A stretch of DNA of 64,000 nucleotides from Mycolicibacterium poriferae. GTDB taxonomy: Bacteria > Actinomycetota > Actinomycetes > Mycobacteriales > Mycobacteriaceae. Where the stretch lies: positions 1,922,001 to 1,986,000 of the forward strand of contig NZ_AP022570.1 in the NCBI RefSeq assembly GCF_010728325.1, written 5' to 3'. Positions within the stretch are counted from its first letter, which is position 1. The number at the start of each line of letters is the position of its first letter. Below are positions 9,412 through 18,501 of this stretch, one piece after another. The position numbers and the translations under genes were made by a program. Under the pieces are notes generated by a model. The model saw only the letters and a list, made by a program, of their open reading frames with translations. It ran no database searches and was not told the origin of the DNA.

Positions 9412-11204
9412 TCAGGCCAGGGCGTGGCTCAGGTTGCCGGTGTTGATGGCTTTGAGCAGGTTGTGCACCATCGCGTGGAAGGTGAATTCGGCGGCGGCGC
9501 GGTGATGACCGCGGCTGGTGAACCGGCGGAAATTGAGGTTGTGCTTGGCGTGGCCGAACGGGGTTTCGGCGATGTGGCTGCGCCGACTGTAGAGAGCTGC
9601 TCCCGCGGCGGTGGCGATCCTGTGGGCGTTGCGTTGCGCCGGGCTAGCGTCGGTGGGAGGCGGCCCTGAGGTCGGCCGCTGGCGGGCGGTGTCGCGGACC
9701 TGTGTGTTCTTGCCCGGGGCGATCAAACGCTTCGGTCCCCGACAGGTCAGATTCGCCGCACTCAGGTATCCGGCATCCGCCAAGAGCAGACCGATATCGG
9801 TGGTAGCACCATCTGTGATGTCGTCGTCACCCCAGTGCTGCGGATCAGTGAATGATCCTGTGTCACCGAGGGTTGGGTCACTGTCGGAATCGCCAGTCGG
9901 GGCCAGGCGGTGACGCTCGATCATTTGAGCAGCGGCGTCGGCTTTGGCGGCCATCTCGGCGAACATCACCTTATCGCTGGGACTGTTGCCGACACCGGTA
10001 GCGATGATCACCCCGTCCTCGGTGGTCGCGGCCTGACAGTTGTAGCCCTGCACCCAGCCACCGCCACGCAGCGCCATCATCCGTGACTGCGGATCGGTCA
10101 TATTGCGGCGCGCCGGACCCAGATCCGCGGTCGCCCTGGCCGGCTTGTGCGCCGACGTCGCTGCTGTTGCTGCGGCTGCCTGGTCGGCTTGCTCGCGTGC
10201 CAGGCGTCGAGCCAGGGCCTTGTCCCAGCTGGCTCGGGCCTTGCGGACCCGGGCGACCTGCTCGGCCGGTCCTGGTTGAAAACCCCGCGCACCGGGACGC
10301 CAGCGGTCCACGCGGGCTTGCTCCTCGGCCAGGGCCCGCCGGTAGATCTGCTCTCGATTTCCACCTCGATCTCCCACGGCGGCTGCCCTTTCTGCCGGCG
10401 CCGCCGGTGTTGTCCTGCCACTGCGCGAGCAGCTCCGCGCGCGCCTGGATGGCCTGTTCGGCGCTGTTAGCGCGCCGCCGCGCGGCCTGACGACGACGTT
10501 CACGCGCATCGTCCTCATCAGCCAGTTCAGCAATCGCTGCCAGGATTCGAGCGCCCCGCGACTGCGGATTCATCATCGCCGGCGGGGGTGCGGTCATCAC
10601 CGCCCTCGGTGGGCGCCGCGTCCTCGGCGGTGTCGGTGGCGGCATGCTCAGCGGCCGCCCGGCGTGCCTGCTCGGCCAGCGCCGCCGCCAAGCCCTCGCC
10701 GGTGCGGTTAGCCGACAGCGACGCATTCGCAGCGATCTTCACTCCGTCGAGGGCGACCACCCCCCAGCCGGGCCAACCCGAGCTTGGCGCACAGCATCAA
10801 TACCTGCGTGAACAGGTCTGCCGCCGCATCCGCGCAGTCGGCGCGAAACCGCGAGATCGTCACATGATCAGGCACGTCCCCGGCACAGATGATCCGGAAC
10901 GCCACATCCCGATGACACAACCGCTCCAACCGCCGCGAGGACCGTTGCCCTTGCGCCCATCCCCAGATCAGCAACGTCAACAGCATGTCCGGGTCATACC
11001 CGCACGACCGACCCCGCCGGTCTTACGTCCAGCGTGCAACGCTGCGGTGTCCAACGACTCCACGACCTCGATGACCAGCCACACCGGATCGTCGGCGGGC
11101 AGCCAGTCACGCATGTCTTCAGCCAGCAGGAACCGCTGATCTCGATCCACCCGGCGATAACCCTTGGCCACCAACGAATTATCCCAGCTCAACGCATCCA
11201 ACAC
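9412..11204 (-). pseudogene. IS1182-like transposase, disrupted by frameshifts
   Basis: Read from 11204 downwards, the protein runs through several frames. WLVIEVVESLDTAALHAGRK ends early near 10995. It resumes in another frame as MLLTLLIWGWAQGQRSSRRLE, the DUF772-type N-terminal domain. A run of six G near 10763 shifts it to VVALDGVKIAANASLSANR, containing the first catalytic Asp. Further shifts fall near 10573 and near 10375. The C-terminal part (DPQSRMM, GYNCQAATTEDG, then LLADAGYL and the end HAMVHNLLKAINTGNL) is intact in one frame to the stop at 9412. Each shift is inferred because family-like sequence continues in the next frame. At least four shifts make a functional enzyme implausible unless sequencing errors are responsible. 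Confidence 0.85.
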
Positions 11205-11240
11205 GCCCAGACAGACCGACCGCAGCTACCTCATTTTTGA

Positions 11241-11253
11241 AACAGCCCGATAT
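11241..11253 (-). repeat. IS terminal inverted repeat, right
   Basis: AACAGCCCGATAT is the exact complement of the left end at 9319-9331. It lies 37 bases upstream of the transposase 5' end. Confidence 0.8.
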
Positions 11254-11333
11254 ATCCGCAGCGCAACGCTCAGAACGACATTGCGTCCACCAGACGACAT
11301 GTGCGCGCCGAACTAGACCCGCGCCGGCCGGAC

Positions 11334-11813
11334 TCAGGATCCGGGTCCGGGGCCGATGTTGCTGGCCGGGCGGGTCCGCAGGTCATGGACGTATTCGGCT
11401 GGCGCTCCGGCGATTTCGGCGGCCTCGGCGATCACGCCCAGGTAGCGCGCCGACGGGATGCCACCCTCCCAGGCGTCCAGGACATACAGCCACGCCAGCA
11501 CAGGGTCGGTGTCGGTGTCCGACGAGATCCGCTCGACGCGGCACCGGATCTTCTTGTGGAAGCCGAGCTCGGAGCCTTCCCAGCGGTCGAGGTTGTCCTC
11601 GTCCTCTTTGGTCATGTCGTAGAGCACGACGAACACCTTCGACGCCGGATCCTCGACGAGCGTGGCCAGCGCACCTTCCCAGCCGATGTCCTCACCGCCG
11701 AAGGTCAGCCGCCACCCGTGCAGCCAGCCGGTGCCGGCCATCGGCGAGTGCGGGGCCCGTTGCAGCATCTGCTCGGGATGCATGTTCGATCCGTAAGCGG
11801 CGTAGAGCGGCAC
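11334..11813 (-). CDS. Gamma-glutamylcyclotransferase-fold protein (Rv3304-like)
   Basis: 159 aa. The N-terminus LYAAYGSNMHPEQM is the YGSN substrate loop of the GGCT/AIG2 fold. A conserved acidic residue follows in LDRWEGSELGFHKK, near residue 80. The family cleaves gamma-glutamyl-amino acids or gamma-glutamylamines to 5-oxoproline. Mycobacterial members have no proven substrate. It diverges from lpdA with 77 bases between, as in M. tuberculosis (Rv3304/Rv3303c). The C-terminal tail is Gly/Pro-rich and probably disordered. Confidence 0.85.
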   Translation of the reverse strand: MPLYAAYGSNMHPEQMLQRAPHSPMAGTGWLHGWRLTFGGEDIGWEGALATLVEDPASKVFVVLYDMTKEDEDNLDRWEGSELGFHKKIRCRVERISSDTDTDPVLAWLYVLDAWEGGIPSARYLGVIAEAAEIAGAPAEYVHDLRTRPASNIGPGPGS

Positions 11814-11890
11814 CCGAGAAGCTTAAACGCATTGTGAACCCCTGCTGTATCCGAGCGCCTGCCTCGGGGTCGGTGCAATAGGTTGGTGGC

Positions 11891-13306
11891 GTGGTAACGC
11901 GCATCGTGATCATCGGAGGAGGACCGGCGGGATACGAGGCGGCGCTGGTCGCGGCCGCCCACGGACGTGACGTCGTCCAGGTGACGGTCGTCGATTCGGA
12001 CGGCCTGGGCGGGGCGTGCGTGCTGTACGACTGTGTCCCGTCGAAGACGCTGATCGCCTCGACCGGGGTGCGCACCGAGCTTCGCCGCGCGTCGGGTCTG
12101 GGCTACGACATCGGTATCGACGCCGCCCCGATCTCGCTGCCCGACATCAACAACCGGGTCAAGACGCTGGCCGCGTCGCAGTCCGCCGACATCGGCCGGC
12201 AGCTGCTCAACCACGGTGTGACGATCATTGGCGGTCATGGTGAGCTCGTCGACGACACCTCCGGCATGGCGCATCACCGGGTGAGGGTGACCACCCCGGA
12301 CGGCAAGGTCGGCGTGCTCAAGGCCGACGTAGTGTTGATCGCCACCGGCGCGAGCCCGCGGATCCTGCCCAACGCCGAGCCCGACGGCGAGCGGATCCTG
12401 ACCTGGCGACACGTCTACGACCTGCCTGAACTACCGGAACATCTCATCATCGTGGGCTCGGGGGTGACGGGCGCGGAGTTCTGCAACGCCTACACCGAGC
12501 TCGGGGTGACGGTGACGGTCGTGGCCAGCCGTGACCAGATCCTGCCCCACGAGGACTCCGACGCGGCCGCGGTGCTCGAGGAGGTGTTCGCCGAGCGCGG
12601 CGTGACGCTGGTCAAGAATGCCCGCGCCGACTCGGTGACTCGCACGGACACCGGGGTCAAGGTGACGATGGCGGACGGCCGTTCGGTGGAGGGCAGCCAC
12701 GCGCTGATGACGGTCGGATCGGTGCCCAACACCGCGAACCTGGGGCTGGAGCGGGTCGGCGTCGAACTCAAGCGCGGCGGCTACATCCCGGTGGACCGGG
12801 TGTCGCGCACCCCCGCTTCGGGGATCTACGCCGCCGGTGACTGCACCGGCCTGCTGCCGTTGGCCTCGGTGGCCGCGATGCAGGGCCGTATCGCGATGTA
12901 TCACGCGCTGGGGGAGGGGGTGTCCCCGATCCGGCTGCGGACGGTGGCCTCGGCGACGTTCACCCGCCCGGAGATCGGCGCGGTCGGCATCCCGCAGTCC
13001 GCGATCGACAGCGGCGAGGTGCCGGCCCGCACGCTGATGCTGCCGCTGAGCACCAACGCCCGAGCCAAGATGAGCCTGCTTCGCCACGGCTTCGTGAAGA
13101 TCTTCTGCCGACCCGCGACCGGCGTGGTGATCGGAGGAGTCGTGGTGGCGCCGATCGCGTCGGAGCTGATCCTGCCGATCGCGCTGGCCGTGCAGAACCG
13201 GATCACGGTGACCGATCTGGCGCAGACGCTGTCGGTGTATCCGTCGCTGTCGGGCTCGATCATCGAGGCGGCCCGCCGACTGATGACGCACGACGACCTG
13301 GACTGA
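11891..13306 (+). CDS. lpdA: LpdA, flavoprotein disulfide-reductase family NAD(P)H quinone reductase
   Basis: 471 aa. The FAD motif IVIIGGGPAGYEAALVAA is at residues 5-22. A Cys pair spaced by four residues is at C43 and C48 (GACVLYDCVPSK). The NAD(P) motif is LIIVGSGVTGAEF near residue 185, and the second FAD motif IYAAGDCTGLLPLA is near residue 315. The C-terminal interface domain reads SVYPSLSGSIIEAA, where lipoamide dehydrogenases have an HxHPTLSE-type motif. The catalytic His and Glu are therefore missing. That agrees with M. tuberculosis LpdA (Rv3303c), known as a quinone reductase and not a lipoamide dehydrogenase. glpD lies downstream on the same strand, beyond a secreted hydrolase. 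Confidence 0.92.
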   Translation: MVTRIVIIGGGPAGYEAALVAAAHGRDVVQVTVVDSDGLGGACVLYDCVPSKTLIASTGVRTELRRASGLGYDIGIDAAPISLPDINNRVKTLAASQSADIGRQLLNHGVTIIGGHGELVDDTSGMAHHRVRVTTPDGKVGVLKADVVLIATGASPRILPNAEPDGERILTWRHVYDLPELPEHLIIVGSGVTGAEFCNAYTELGVTVTVVASRDQILPHEDSDAAAVLEEVFAERGVTLVKNARADSVTRTDTGVKVTMADGRSVEGSHALMTVGSVPNTANLGLERVGVELKRGGYIPVDRVSRTPASGIYAAGDCTGLLPLASVAAMQGRIAMYHALGEGVSPIRLRTVASATFTRPEIGAVGIPQSAIDSGEVPARTLMLPLSTNARAKMSLLRHGFVKIFCRPATGVVIGGVVVAPIASELILPIALAVQNRITVTDLAQTLSVYPSLSGSIIEAARRLMTHDDLD

Positions 13307-13385
13307 CGCCGCTTTGCGTGTACCGAGATCGACGTCCCTGAGCTGGTAATTTGCGCCTGAGTTAATTCGCTGGAACATTGGTGGC

Positions 13386-15134
13386 GTGTTCGTTCGCAGT
13401 GGTGTGGCCGTTCTCGGGGTGCTGGCCGCCGTCACCATCAGCCCCGGTGTGGCCTTTGCTGACGGTGACGGCTCGGGTGGTGCGGACACCGCGAGCCAGT
13501 CGACCGGGACGACTTCCGATACCCAGACCGGGTCGACGGAGCGGGACGCCGGCGCCCACAACGACGGCGACACCGGCACCACCGACGATGACGTCACCAC
13601 CGACGACGACGTCACCACCACAGACGACGTCACCGGCAAGGCCGGTGACGAGGCCGGAGACGAGGCCGATGTCGCCGACGAGGTCGCCGACGGCGACAAC
13701 GACGACGAGACGGACCCCGCCGAGCCCGTGGTCTACGAGCCCGTGGCCGAGGAGTCCGCGGCAGACGAACCCGCGGCCGACGAACCCGCGGCCGACGAAT
13801 CCGCGGCGGCGGTGCCCGCGGCAGACGAACCCGTGGCCGACCGCGGCGAGGAAACCGCCACCGCCGACCGCGGCGAGGAAATCGTCTCCACCGACCCGGT
13901 CAATGCGCCCGCCCCGCAGACCGAACCCACCGCCGAACCACTCGCCGAGCCTGACCCGGCGCCGCTCGCAGAATCGACCGGCGACGCCGAGCCTTCGCTG
14001 CACAGTGACCTCGAAGCGGCGACCCAGCCCACCCTCGCCCCGACCCCGAACGCCACCGCAGAGACCGTCGAGTCGACGTCGACCACCCTGGCGACGATGA
14101 CGGCCGCGGCCGCGTCGAGCACGGCCGAAGCGGTGACGCCGTCGCCACTGGAGCTGATCGGGTCGTGGCTGTTCTCGGCGCTGGCAGGGCTGGTGCGGCT
14201 GTTCGATCCCAAGCCGTCGATCCCGGCGGGCAGCCTGGTGACCAGGCAGACCTCGACACTGGAGGTCGGGTGCGGCTGCGGTGAGACTGTGGACGCCGAC
14301 TGGTATTTCCCCAATCAGGCCGAGGAGCCGGCGGGCCTGATCTATCTGCAGCACGGCTTCTTCCGGTCCAAAGCCAACGTGTCGGCACTTGCGGTGCAGC
14401 TCGCCGAGCAGACCAACAGCGTCGTCGTGGTGCCGACGGTGGCGTCCAATCCGTTCGCCCAGGGCGGCTGCTGGGTCAACGGGGACGCGATGCACCGCGC
14501 GGTCGCCGACCTGTTCGTCGGTGACATGACCGCTCTGACGGCCAGCGCGACGGCGGCCGCCGGGCATCCGGCCACCCTGCCGGCGCAGTTCGTGCTGGCC
14601 GGCCAGTCCGCGGGCGGCAACCTGGCGGCCTCGGCGGCGGCCTACACCGTCGACAACGGCGCGATCGACCGGCTACGGGCCGTGGTGATGTTCGACGGCG
14701 TCGACAACGGCGGCCGCATCGCCGCCGGCTCGGCGGCCTTGACCGGCGTGAACGCCCGTCCGGTGTTCCAGATCGCCGCCGACTGCGCGCTGTGCAACGT
14801 CTTCGGGGCCGGCACGTCGGCGCTGGTGGACAGCCGCCCCGACGGTTTCGTCGGGGTCCGGCTCGAGGGCGGCAAGCACACCGACGCCGAGGGGGCCAGC
14901 AGCGGTCTCGTCGGCACACTCACCTGCGGCGTCCCGGATTCGGCCAATGTGGCGGCCGTCCCGGTGATCGCCGCCGGCTGGATCAACGACGTGTTCACCG
15001 GCTCCGAGGACGGGCTCTACGGCGCGGGCGGTGAGCGGTTCCACATCGGCGACGCGACGGCCGTGGTCCTGGGAACGGGCTCCGGGCTGACGCGAGCATC
15101 CGCGCCAGTCCACGTAGGCTGGTCTGAGTACTGA
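13386..15134 (+). CDS. Secreted alpha/beta hydrolase with long acidic low-complexity N-terminal region
   Basis: 582 aa. A signal peptide (MFVRSGVAVLGVLAAVTISPGVAFA) is followed by about 200 residues of Asp/Thr/Glu/Ala/Pro-rich repeats (DDDVTTDDDVTTTDDVTG; then ADEPAADEPAADE). The catalytic domain begins near residue 280 (TSTLEVGCGCGETVDADWYF). The oxyanion HG is in IYLQHGFF, the nucleophile elbow GQSAGG near residue 405, and a candidate His in GGKHTDAEG. The domain resembles mycobacterial secreted alpha/beta hydrolases. Substrate is unknown, with lipids or esters likely. The start GTG has no good ribosome site. The leader is probably disordered and may hold the enzyme in the cell envelope. 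It lies between lpdA and glpD, where M. tuberculosis has no such gene in the version recalled. Confidence 0.8.
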   Translation: MFVRSGVAVLGVLAAVTISPGVAFADGDGSGGADTASQSTGTTSDTQTGSTERDAGAHNDGDTGTTDDDVTTDDDVTTTDDVTGKAGDEAGDEADVADEVADGDNDDETDPAEPVVYEPVAEESAADEPAADEPAADESAAAVPAADEPVADRGEETATADRGEEIVSTDPVNAPAPQTEPTAEPLAEPDPAPLAESTGDAEPSLHSDLEAATQPTLAPTPNATAETVESTSTTLATMTAAAASSTAEAVTPSPLELIGSWLFSALAGLVRLFDPKPSIPAGSLVTRQTSTLEVGCGCGETVDADWYFPNQAEEPAGLIYLQHGFFRSKANVSALAVQLAEQTNSVVVVPTVASNPFAQGGCWVNGDAMHRAVADLFVGDMTALTASATAAAGHPATLPAQFVLAGQSAGGNLAASAAAYTVDNGAIDRLRAVVMFDGVDNGGRIAAGSAALTGVNARPVFQIAADCALCNVFGAGTSALVDSRPDGFVGVRLEGGKHTDAEGASSGLVGTLTCGVPDSANVAAVPVIAAGWINDVFTGSEDGLYGAGGERFHIGDATAVVLGTGSGLTRASAPVHVGWSEY

Positions 15135-15155
15135 CCGGTAACAAGGGAGTCCTGC

Positions 15156-16886
15156 GTGGGCAACGAGATGCCCGATTCCGTCCTTCATCCCGAGGGGCGT
15201 GTCCGGGCCTGGGAGCGACTGGGCAGTGAGCAGTTCGACGTCGTCGTGATCGGCGGTGGCGTCGTCGGTGCGGGGGCCGCGCTGGACGCGGCGACGCGGG
15301 GCCTGAAGGTGGCGCTGGTCGAAGCGCGCGACTTCGCGTCGGGCACGTCCAGTCGCAGTTCGAAGATGTTCCACGGCGGGTTGCGCTATCTCGAGCAGCT
15401 GGAGTTCGGCCTGGTTCGTGAGGCGCTGCATGAACGAGAGCTGTCGCTGACCACGCTGGCGCCGCACCTGGTCAAGCCGCTGCCGTTCTTGTTCCCGCTG
15501 ACCAAGCGGCTGTGGGAGCGGCCCTACATCGCCGCCGGCATCATGCTCTACGACCAGCTCGGTGGTGCGAAATCCGTTCCCCCGCAGAAGCATCTGACCC
15601 GCGCCGGGGCGCTGCGGCTGTCGCCGGGGTTGAAGCGTTCGGCGCTGATCGGCGGGATCCGCTACTACGACACCGTCGTCGACGATGCCCGCCACACCAT
15701 GACGGTCGCGCGGACCGCCGCTCATTACGGGGCCGTGGTGCGGACCTCGACGCAGGTGGTGGCGCTGTTGCGGGAAGGCGACCGGGTCACCGGGGTGCAG
15801 GTGCGGGATTCGGAGAACGGAGCGGTCACCGATGTCCGGGGCCATGTCGTGGTCAATGCGACCGGGGTGTGGACCGACGAGATCCAGGCGTTGTCCAAGC
15901 AGCGCGGTCGTTTCCGGGTGCGGGCCTCCAAGGGTGTGCACGTGGTGGTGCCCCGCGACCGCATCGTCAGTGAGGTCGCCATCATTCTGCGCACCGAGAA
16001 GTCGGTGCTGTTCGTCATCCCGTGGGGCACCCACTGGATCATCGGCACCACCGATACCGACTGGAACCTCGACCTGGCACATCCGGCCGCGACGAAGGCC
16101 GACATCGACTACATCCTGGGCCATGTGAACACGGTCCTGGCCACTCCGTTGACCCATGACGACATCGACGGGGTGTACGCCGGGCTGCGGCCGTTGTTGG
16201 CCGGGGAGAGCGAGGAGACCTCGAAGCTGTCCCGCGAGCACGCGGTCGCGGTGCCCGCGCCGGGCCTGGTCGCGATCGCCGGCGGCAAATACACCACCTA
16301 CCGGGTGATGGCCGAGGACGCCATCGATGCGGCCGCCGAGTTCGTGCCCACCAGGGTGGCGCGTTCCATCACCGAGAAGGTGCCGCTGGTCGGCGCCGAC
16401 GGTTACTTCGCGTTGGTCAACCAAACCCAAAGGGTGGGAAGCTTCTACGGCCTGCATCCGTACCGGGTGCGTCACCTGCTGGATCGCTACGGCTCGCTGA
16501 TCAGCGAGGTGCTCGCGATGGCCGACGACCGCCCGGAGCTGCTCGAGCCGATCACCGAGGCGCCGGTCTATCTCAAGGTCGAGGCGGCCTACGCCGCAGC
16601 CGCCGAGGGTGCCCTGCATCTGGAGGACATCCTGGCGCGCCGGATGCGGATCTCCATCGAATATCCGCACCGCGGCGTGGACTGTGCCCGTGAGGTCGCC
16701 GAAGTTGTTGCGCCGGTGTTGAACTGGACGGCAGAGGACGTGGATCGCGAAGTCGAGACCTACCGGGCCCGCGTGGAGGCCGAGGTGCGTTCGCAGGCCC
16801 AGCCCGACGACGAGTCGGCCGACGCGTTGCGCGCCGCTGCTCCGGAGGCGCGCGCCGAAATCCTCGAACCGGTGCCGCTGAATTGA
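15156..16886 (+). CDS. glpD: Glycerol-3-phosphate dehydrogenase (GlpD2-type)
   Basis: 576 aa, the expected length. The FAD-binding motif DVVVIGGGVVGAGAALDAATRG is at residues about 28-50, followed by the family signature SSRSSKMFHGGLRYLEQLEF. The C-terminal helical DAO_C domain covers roughly 400-545. The enzyme oxidises sn-glycerol-3-phosphate to dihydroxyacetone phosphate at the membrane and feeds the quinone pool. The start GTG has AAGGGAG upstream. The stop overlaps the start of the pseudouridine synthase, as with Rv3302c/Rv3300c in M. tuberculosis. LpdA, a quinone reductase, is nearby. Confidence 0.93.
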   Translation: MGNEMPDSVLHPEGRVRAWERLGSEQFDVVVIGGGVVGAGAALDAATRGLKVALVEARDFASGTSSRSSKMFHGGLRYLEQLEFGLVREALHERELSLTTLAPHLVKPLPFLFPLTKRLWERPYIAAGIMLYDQLGGAKSVPPQKHLTRAGALRLSPGLKRSALIGGIRYYDTVVDDARHTMTVARTAAHYGAVVRTSTQVVALLREGDRVTGVQVRDSENGAVTDVRGHVVVNATGVWTDEIQALSKQRGRFRVRASKGVHVVVPRDRIVSEVAIILRTEKSVLFVIPWGTHWIIGTTDTDWNLDLAHPAATKADIDYILGHVNTVLATPLTHDDIDGVYAGLRPLLAGESEETSKLSREHAVAVPAPGLVAIAGGKYTTYRVMAEDAIDAAAEFVPTRVARSITEKVPLVGADGYFALVNQTQRVGSFYGLHPYRVRHLLDRYGSLISEVLAMADDRPELLEPITEAPVYLKVEAAYAAAAEGALHLEDILARRMRISIEYPHRGVDCAREVAEVVAPVLNWTAEDVDREVETYRARVEAEVRSQAQPDDESADALRAAAPEARAEILEPVPLN

Positions 16887-17737
16887 GCCGGGCTCCGCTT
16901 CCCGTGCGCGACGGTCTCGGCCCCGCGCGGGTGCGGATGCACGGCGGCAACGTCGCCGAGGAGTTCGAACGTCGGTGGGGTTCGGGTGCGAAAGTCTCTG
17001 CCGGAGAGGTGTTTCGCGCTGACGGGTCGGCGCTCGACGCGACGTCGGTGCTGCCCGCCGGTGCCGTGGTCTACCTCTACCGCGACGTTCCCGACGAGGT
17101 TGTCGTCCCGTTCGACATCCCGGTGCTGCATCGCGACGACGACATCCTGGTGGTGGACAAGCCGCATTTCCTGGCCACGATGCCGCGCGGTCGGCACGTG
17201 ATGCAGACGGCGTTGGTGCGGCTTCGGCGCGAGTTGGGTCTACCCGATCTGGCGCCCGCGCACCGGCTCGACCGATTGACCGCGGGCGTGCTGGTGTTCA
17301 CGGTGCGACGCGAGGTCCGTGGCGCCTACCAGGTGTTGTTCGCCCAGGGGAGCGTGTCGAAGACCTACCTGGCGCGTGCCGGCGTCGCCCCGGGGTTGAC
17401 GTTTCCGCTGACGGTATGCAGCCGGATCGTCAAGCGCCGCGGGTGTTTGCAGGCGGTCGAGGAGCCTGGGGCGCCGAACGCCGAGACGCTGGTCGAGCAC
17501 CTCGGCGACGGGAGCTATCGGCTGACGCCTCGCACCGGGCGCACCCATCAGCTGCGGGTGCACATGGCGTCGCTGGGTCTGCCCATCGCCGGGGATCCGC
17601 TCTACCCGGATGTCGTCGATGTCGCGGCCGACGATTTCGCCACGCCGCTAAGCCTTCTCGCGCACACGCTGGCATTCGACGATCCGCTGACCGGTGTTCA
17701 CCGGACGTTCACCAGCACCCGGCCGTTGTGGCTTTAG
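16883..17737 (+). CDS. RluA-family pseudouridine synthase (Rv3300c-like)
   Basis: 284 aa from a TTG at 16883 that overlaps the glpD stop by 4 bases, which suggests translational coupling. The catalytic motif AHRLDRLTAGVLVFTV contains the active-site Asp (near residue 128). GRTHQLRVHMASLGLPIAGD is the C-terminal RluA signature. An S4-like N-terminal region (GNVAEEFERRWG) precedes it. It isomerises uridine in rRNA or tRNA, target unknown. A strong hairpin follows directly after the stop. Confidence 0.9.
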   Translation: MSRAPLPVRDGLGPARVRMHGGNVAEEFERRWGSGAKVSAGEVFRADGSALDATSVLPAGAVVYLYRDVPDEVVVPFDIPVLHRDDDILVVDKPHFLATMPRGRHVMQTALVRLRRELGLPDLAPAHRLDRLTAGVLVFTVRREVRGAYQVLFAQGSVSKTYLARAGVAPGLTFPLTVCSRIVKRRGCLQAVEEPGAPNAETLVEHLGDGSYRLTPRTGRTHQLRVHMASLGLPIAGDPLYPDVVDVAADDFATPLSLLAHTLAFDDPLTGVHRTFTSTRPLWL

Positions 17738-17738
17738 T

Positions 17739-17787
17739 GTGCGTCCAGATCGCAAGCACCCCTCGAACAACTGCGATCTGAACGCAC
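17739..17787 (+). terminator. Hairpin terminator after the glpD-rluA unit
   Basis: GTGCGTCCAGATCGCA (17739-17754) pairs with TGCGATCTGAACGCAC (17772-17787) with one mismatch, giving a 16-bp stem and a 17-base loop. It begins 2 bases after the stop codon. Confidence 0.7.
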
Positions 17788-18165
17788 CAGGTGCGCGACC
17801 CGTTGGTTGCGCACAGTACGAAAATGTACGACATCGTCAAAGAGTTCGCTGGGTGAATCGTTGATCTCGGCAAAGACTTTCTGACGAGCAATGTTTTACA
17901 GATCAACGAAAATGACAAGTTTGCTCGCCGACTCGCGAATTCCGCTACGGATGAAGGTGTGGGTAGGCCGTCCGGAGAATGCCCAGACGCTGTGGCAACA
18001 GCGTTCGCCGACGACGCACGGTGCGGATCTGGCAAACCGGCCGGCGTCGTGATCGGTGTGGTGGCTCTGCGCTGGGACACGGGTTCGCCCGCGCGCGTCC
18101 GACTCGACTGTCACAATCAACGTGGTGTCGCGGCCCCGGCCGCTGGGAACGTGAAGGAGCTCGAC
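17788..18165. promoter_or_regulatory. AT-richer intergenic region upstream of the polyproline protein
   Basis: No gene is convincing here. The segment 17810-17940 is clearly richer in A/T than its surroundings. It holds a perfect inverted repeat CGTTGATCT (17859-17867) / AGATCAACG (17900-17908). It is likely the promoter and 5' leader of the gene at 18166. Confidence 0.4.
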
Positions 18166-18501
18166 TTGCGCCAGACCTGGCTCGTCGCAGTCGCCGCGGT
18201 CTTCGTCGGCGGGGTGCTCAGCCCCGTGGTGATGCCCGCTCCGAAGGCGGAGGCGATCTGCGGTTCCATCGGTGGACGATGGGTCGACGTCTCGGGATGT
18301 TCGGACCCGCTCTGGGAGATGAACTACGCGCCGCCCCCGCCGCCGCCTCCACCACCCCCGCCGCCACCGCCGGGTGCTCCGCCTCCACCACCCCCGCCTC
18401 CGCCGCCACCACCACCGCCGCCTCCGCCGCCGGTGTACACACCCAACGTGGCGGTGTGTGCTGATGTGGGCCGCCGCATCAGCGTCAGCGGCTGCATCTA
18501 G
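18166..18501 (+). CDS. Small secreted polyproline protein with two Cys-loop motifs
   Basis: 111 aa from a TTG at 18166, chosen because AAGGAG lies 8 bases upstream and a signal peptide follows (LRQTWLVAVAAVFVGGVLSP, cleavage near AEA). The mature part has a Cys motif, CGSIGGRWVDVSGC, then about 45 residues that are almost all proline with one GA break. It ends with a related motif CADVGRRISVSGC. The two motifs share G-R-x-x-x-V-S-G-C, so the ends look duplicated. Function is unknown; a cell-wall spanning linker is one idea. The stop overlaps the SDR start by 1 base. The open frame further upstream (to 17959) is not protein-like. Confidence 0.7.
   Translation: MRQTWLVAVAAVFVGGVLSPVVMPAPKAEAICGSIGGRWVDVSGCSDPLWEMNYAPPPPPPPPPPPPPPGAPPPPPPPPPPPPPPPPPPVYTPNVAVCADVGRRISVSGCI

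Larger units (their letters stand above)
9319..11253 (-). mobile_element. Degenerate IS1182-like insertion sequence
   Basis: About 1.94 kb bounded by 13-bp inverted repeats (ATATCGGGCTGTT at 9319-9331, complement at 11241-11253). It carries one decayed minus-strand transposase. The size and protein pattern fit the IS1182 family. No clear long target duplication is visible: only AT-rich bases next to each end match. It separates mmpL from the conserved lpdA block, so it probably marks a rearrangement or insertion point. The transposase frameshifts indicate it cannot move by itself. Confidence 0.8.

Noticed and set aside
17709..18080. Minus-strand 123-codon frame over the intergenic region after the pseudouridine synthase
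   Set aside because: Crosses the terminator hairpin and the AT-rich promoter region and has no motif.
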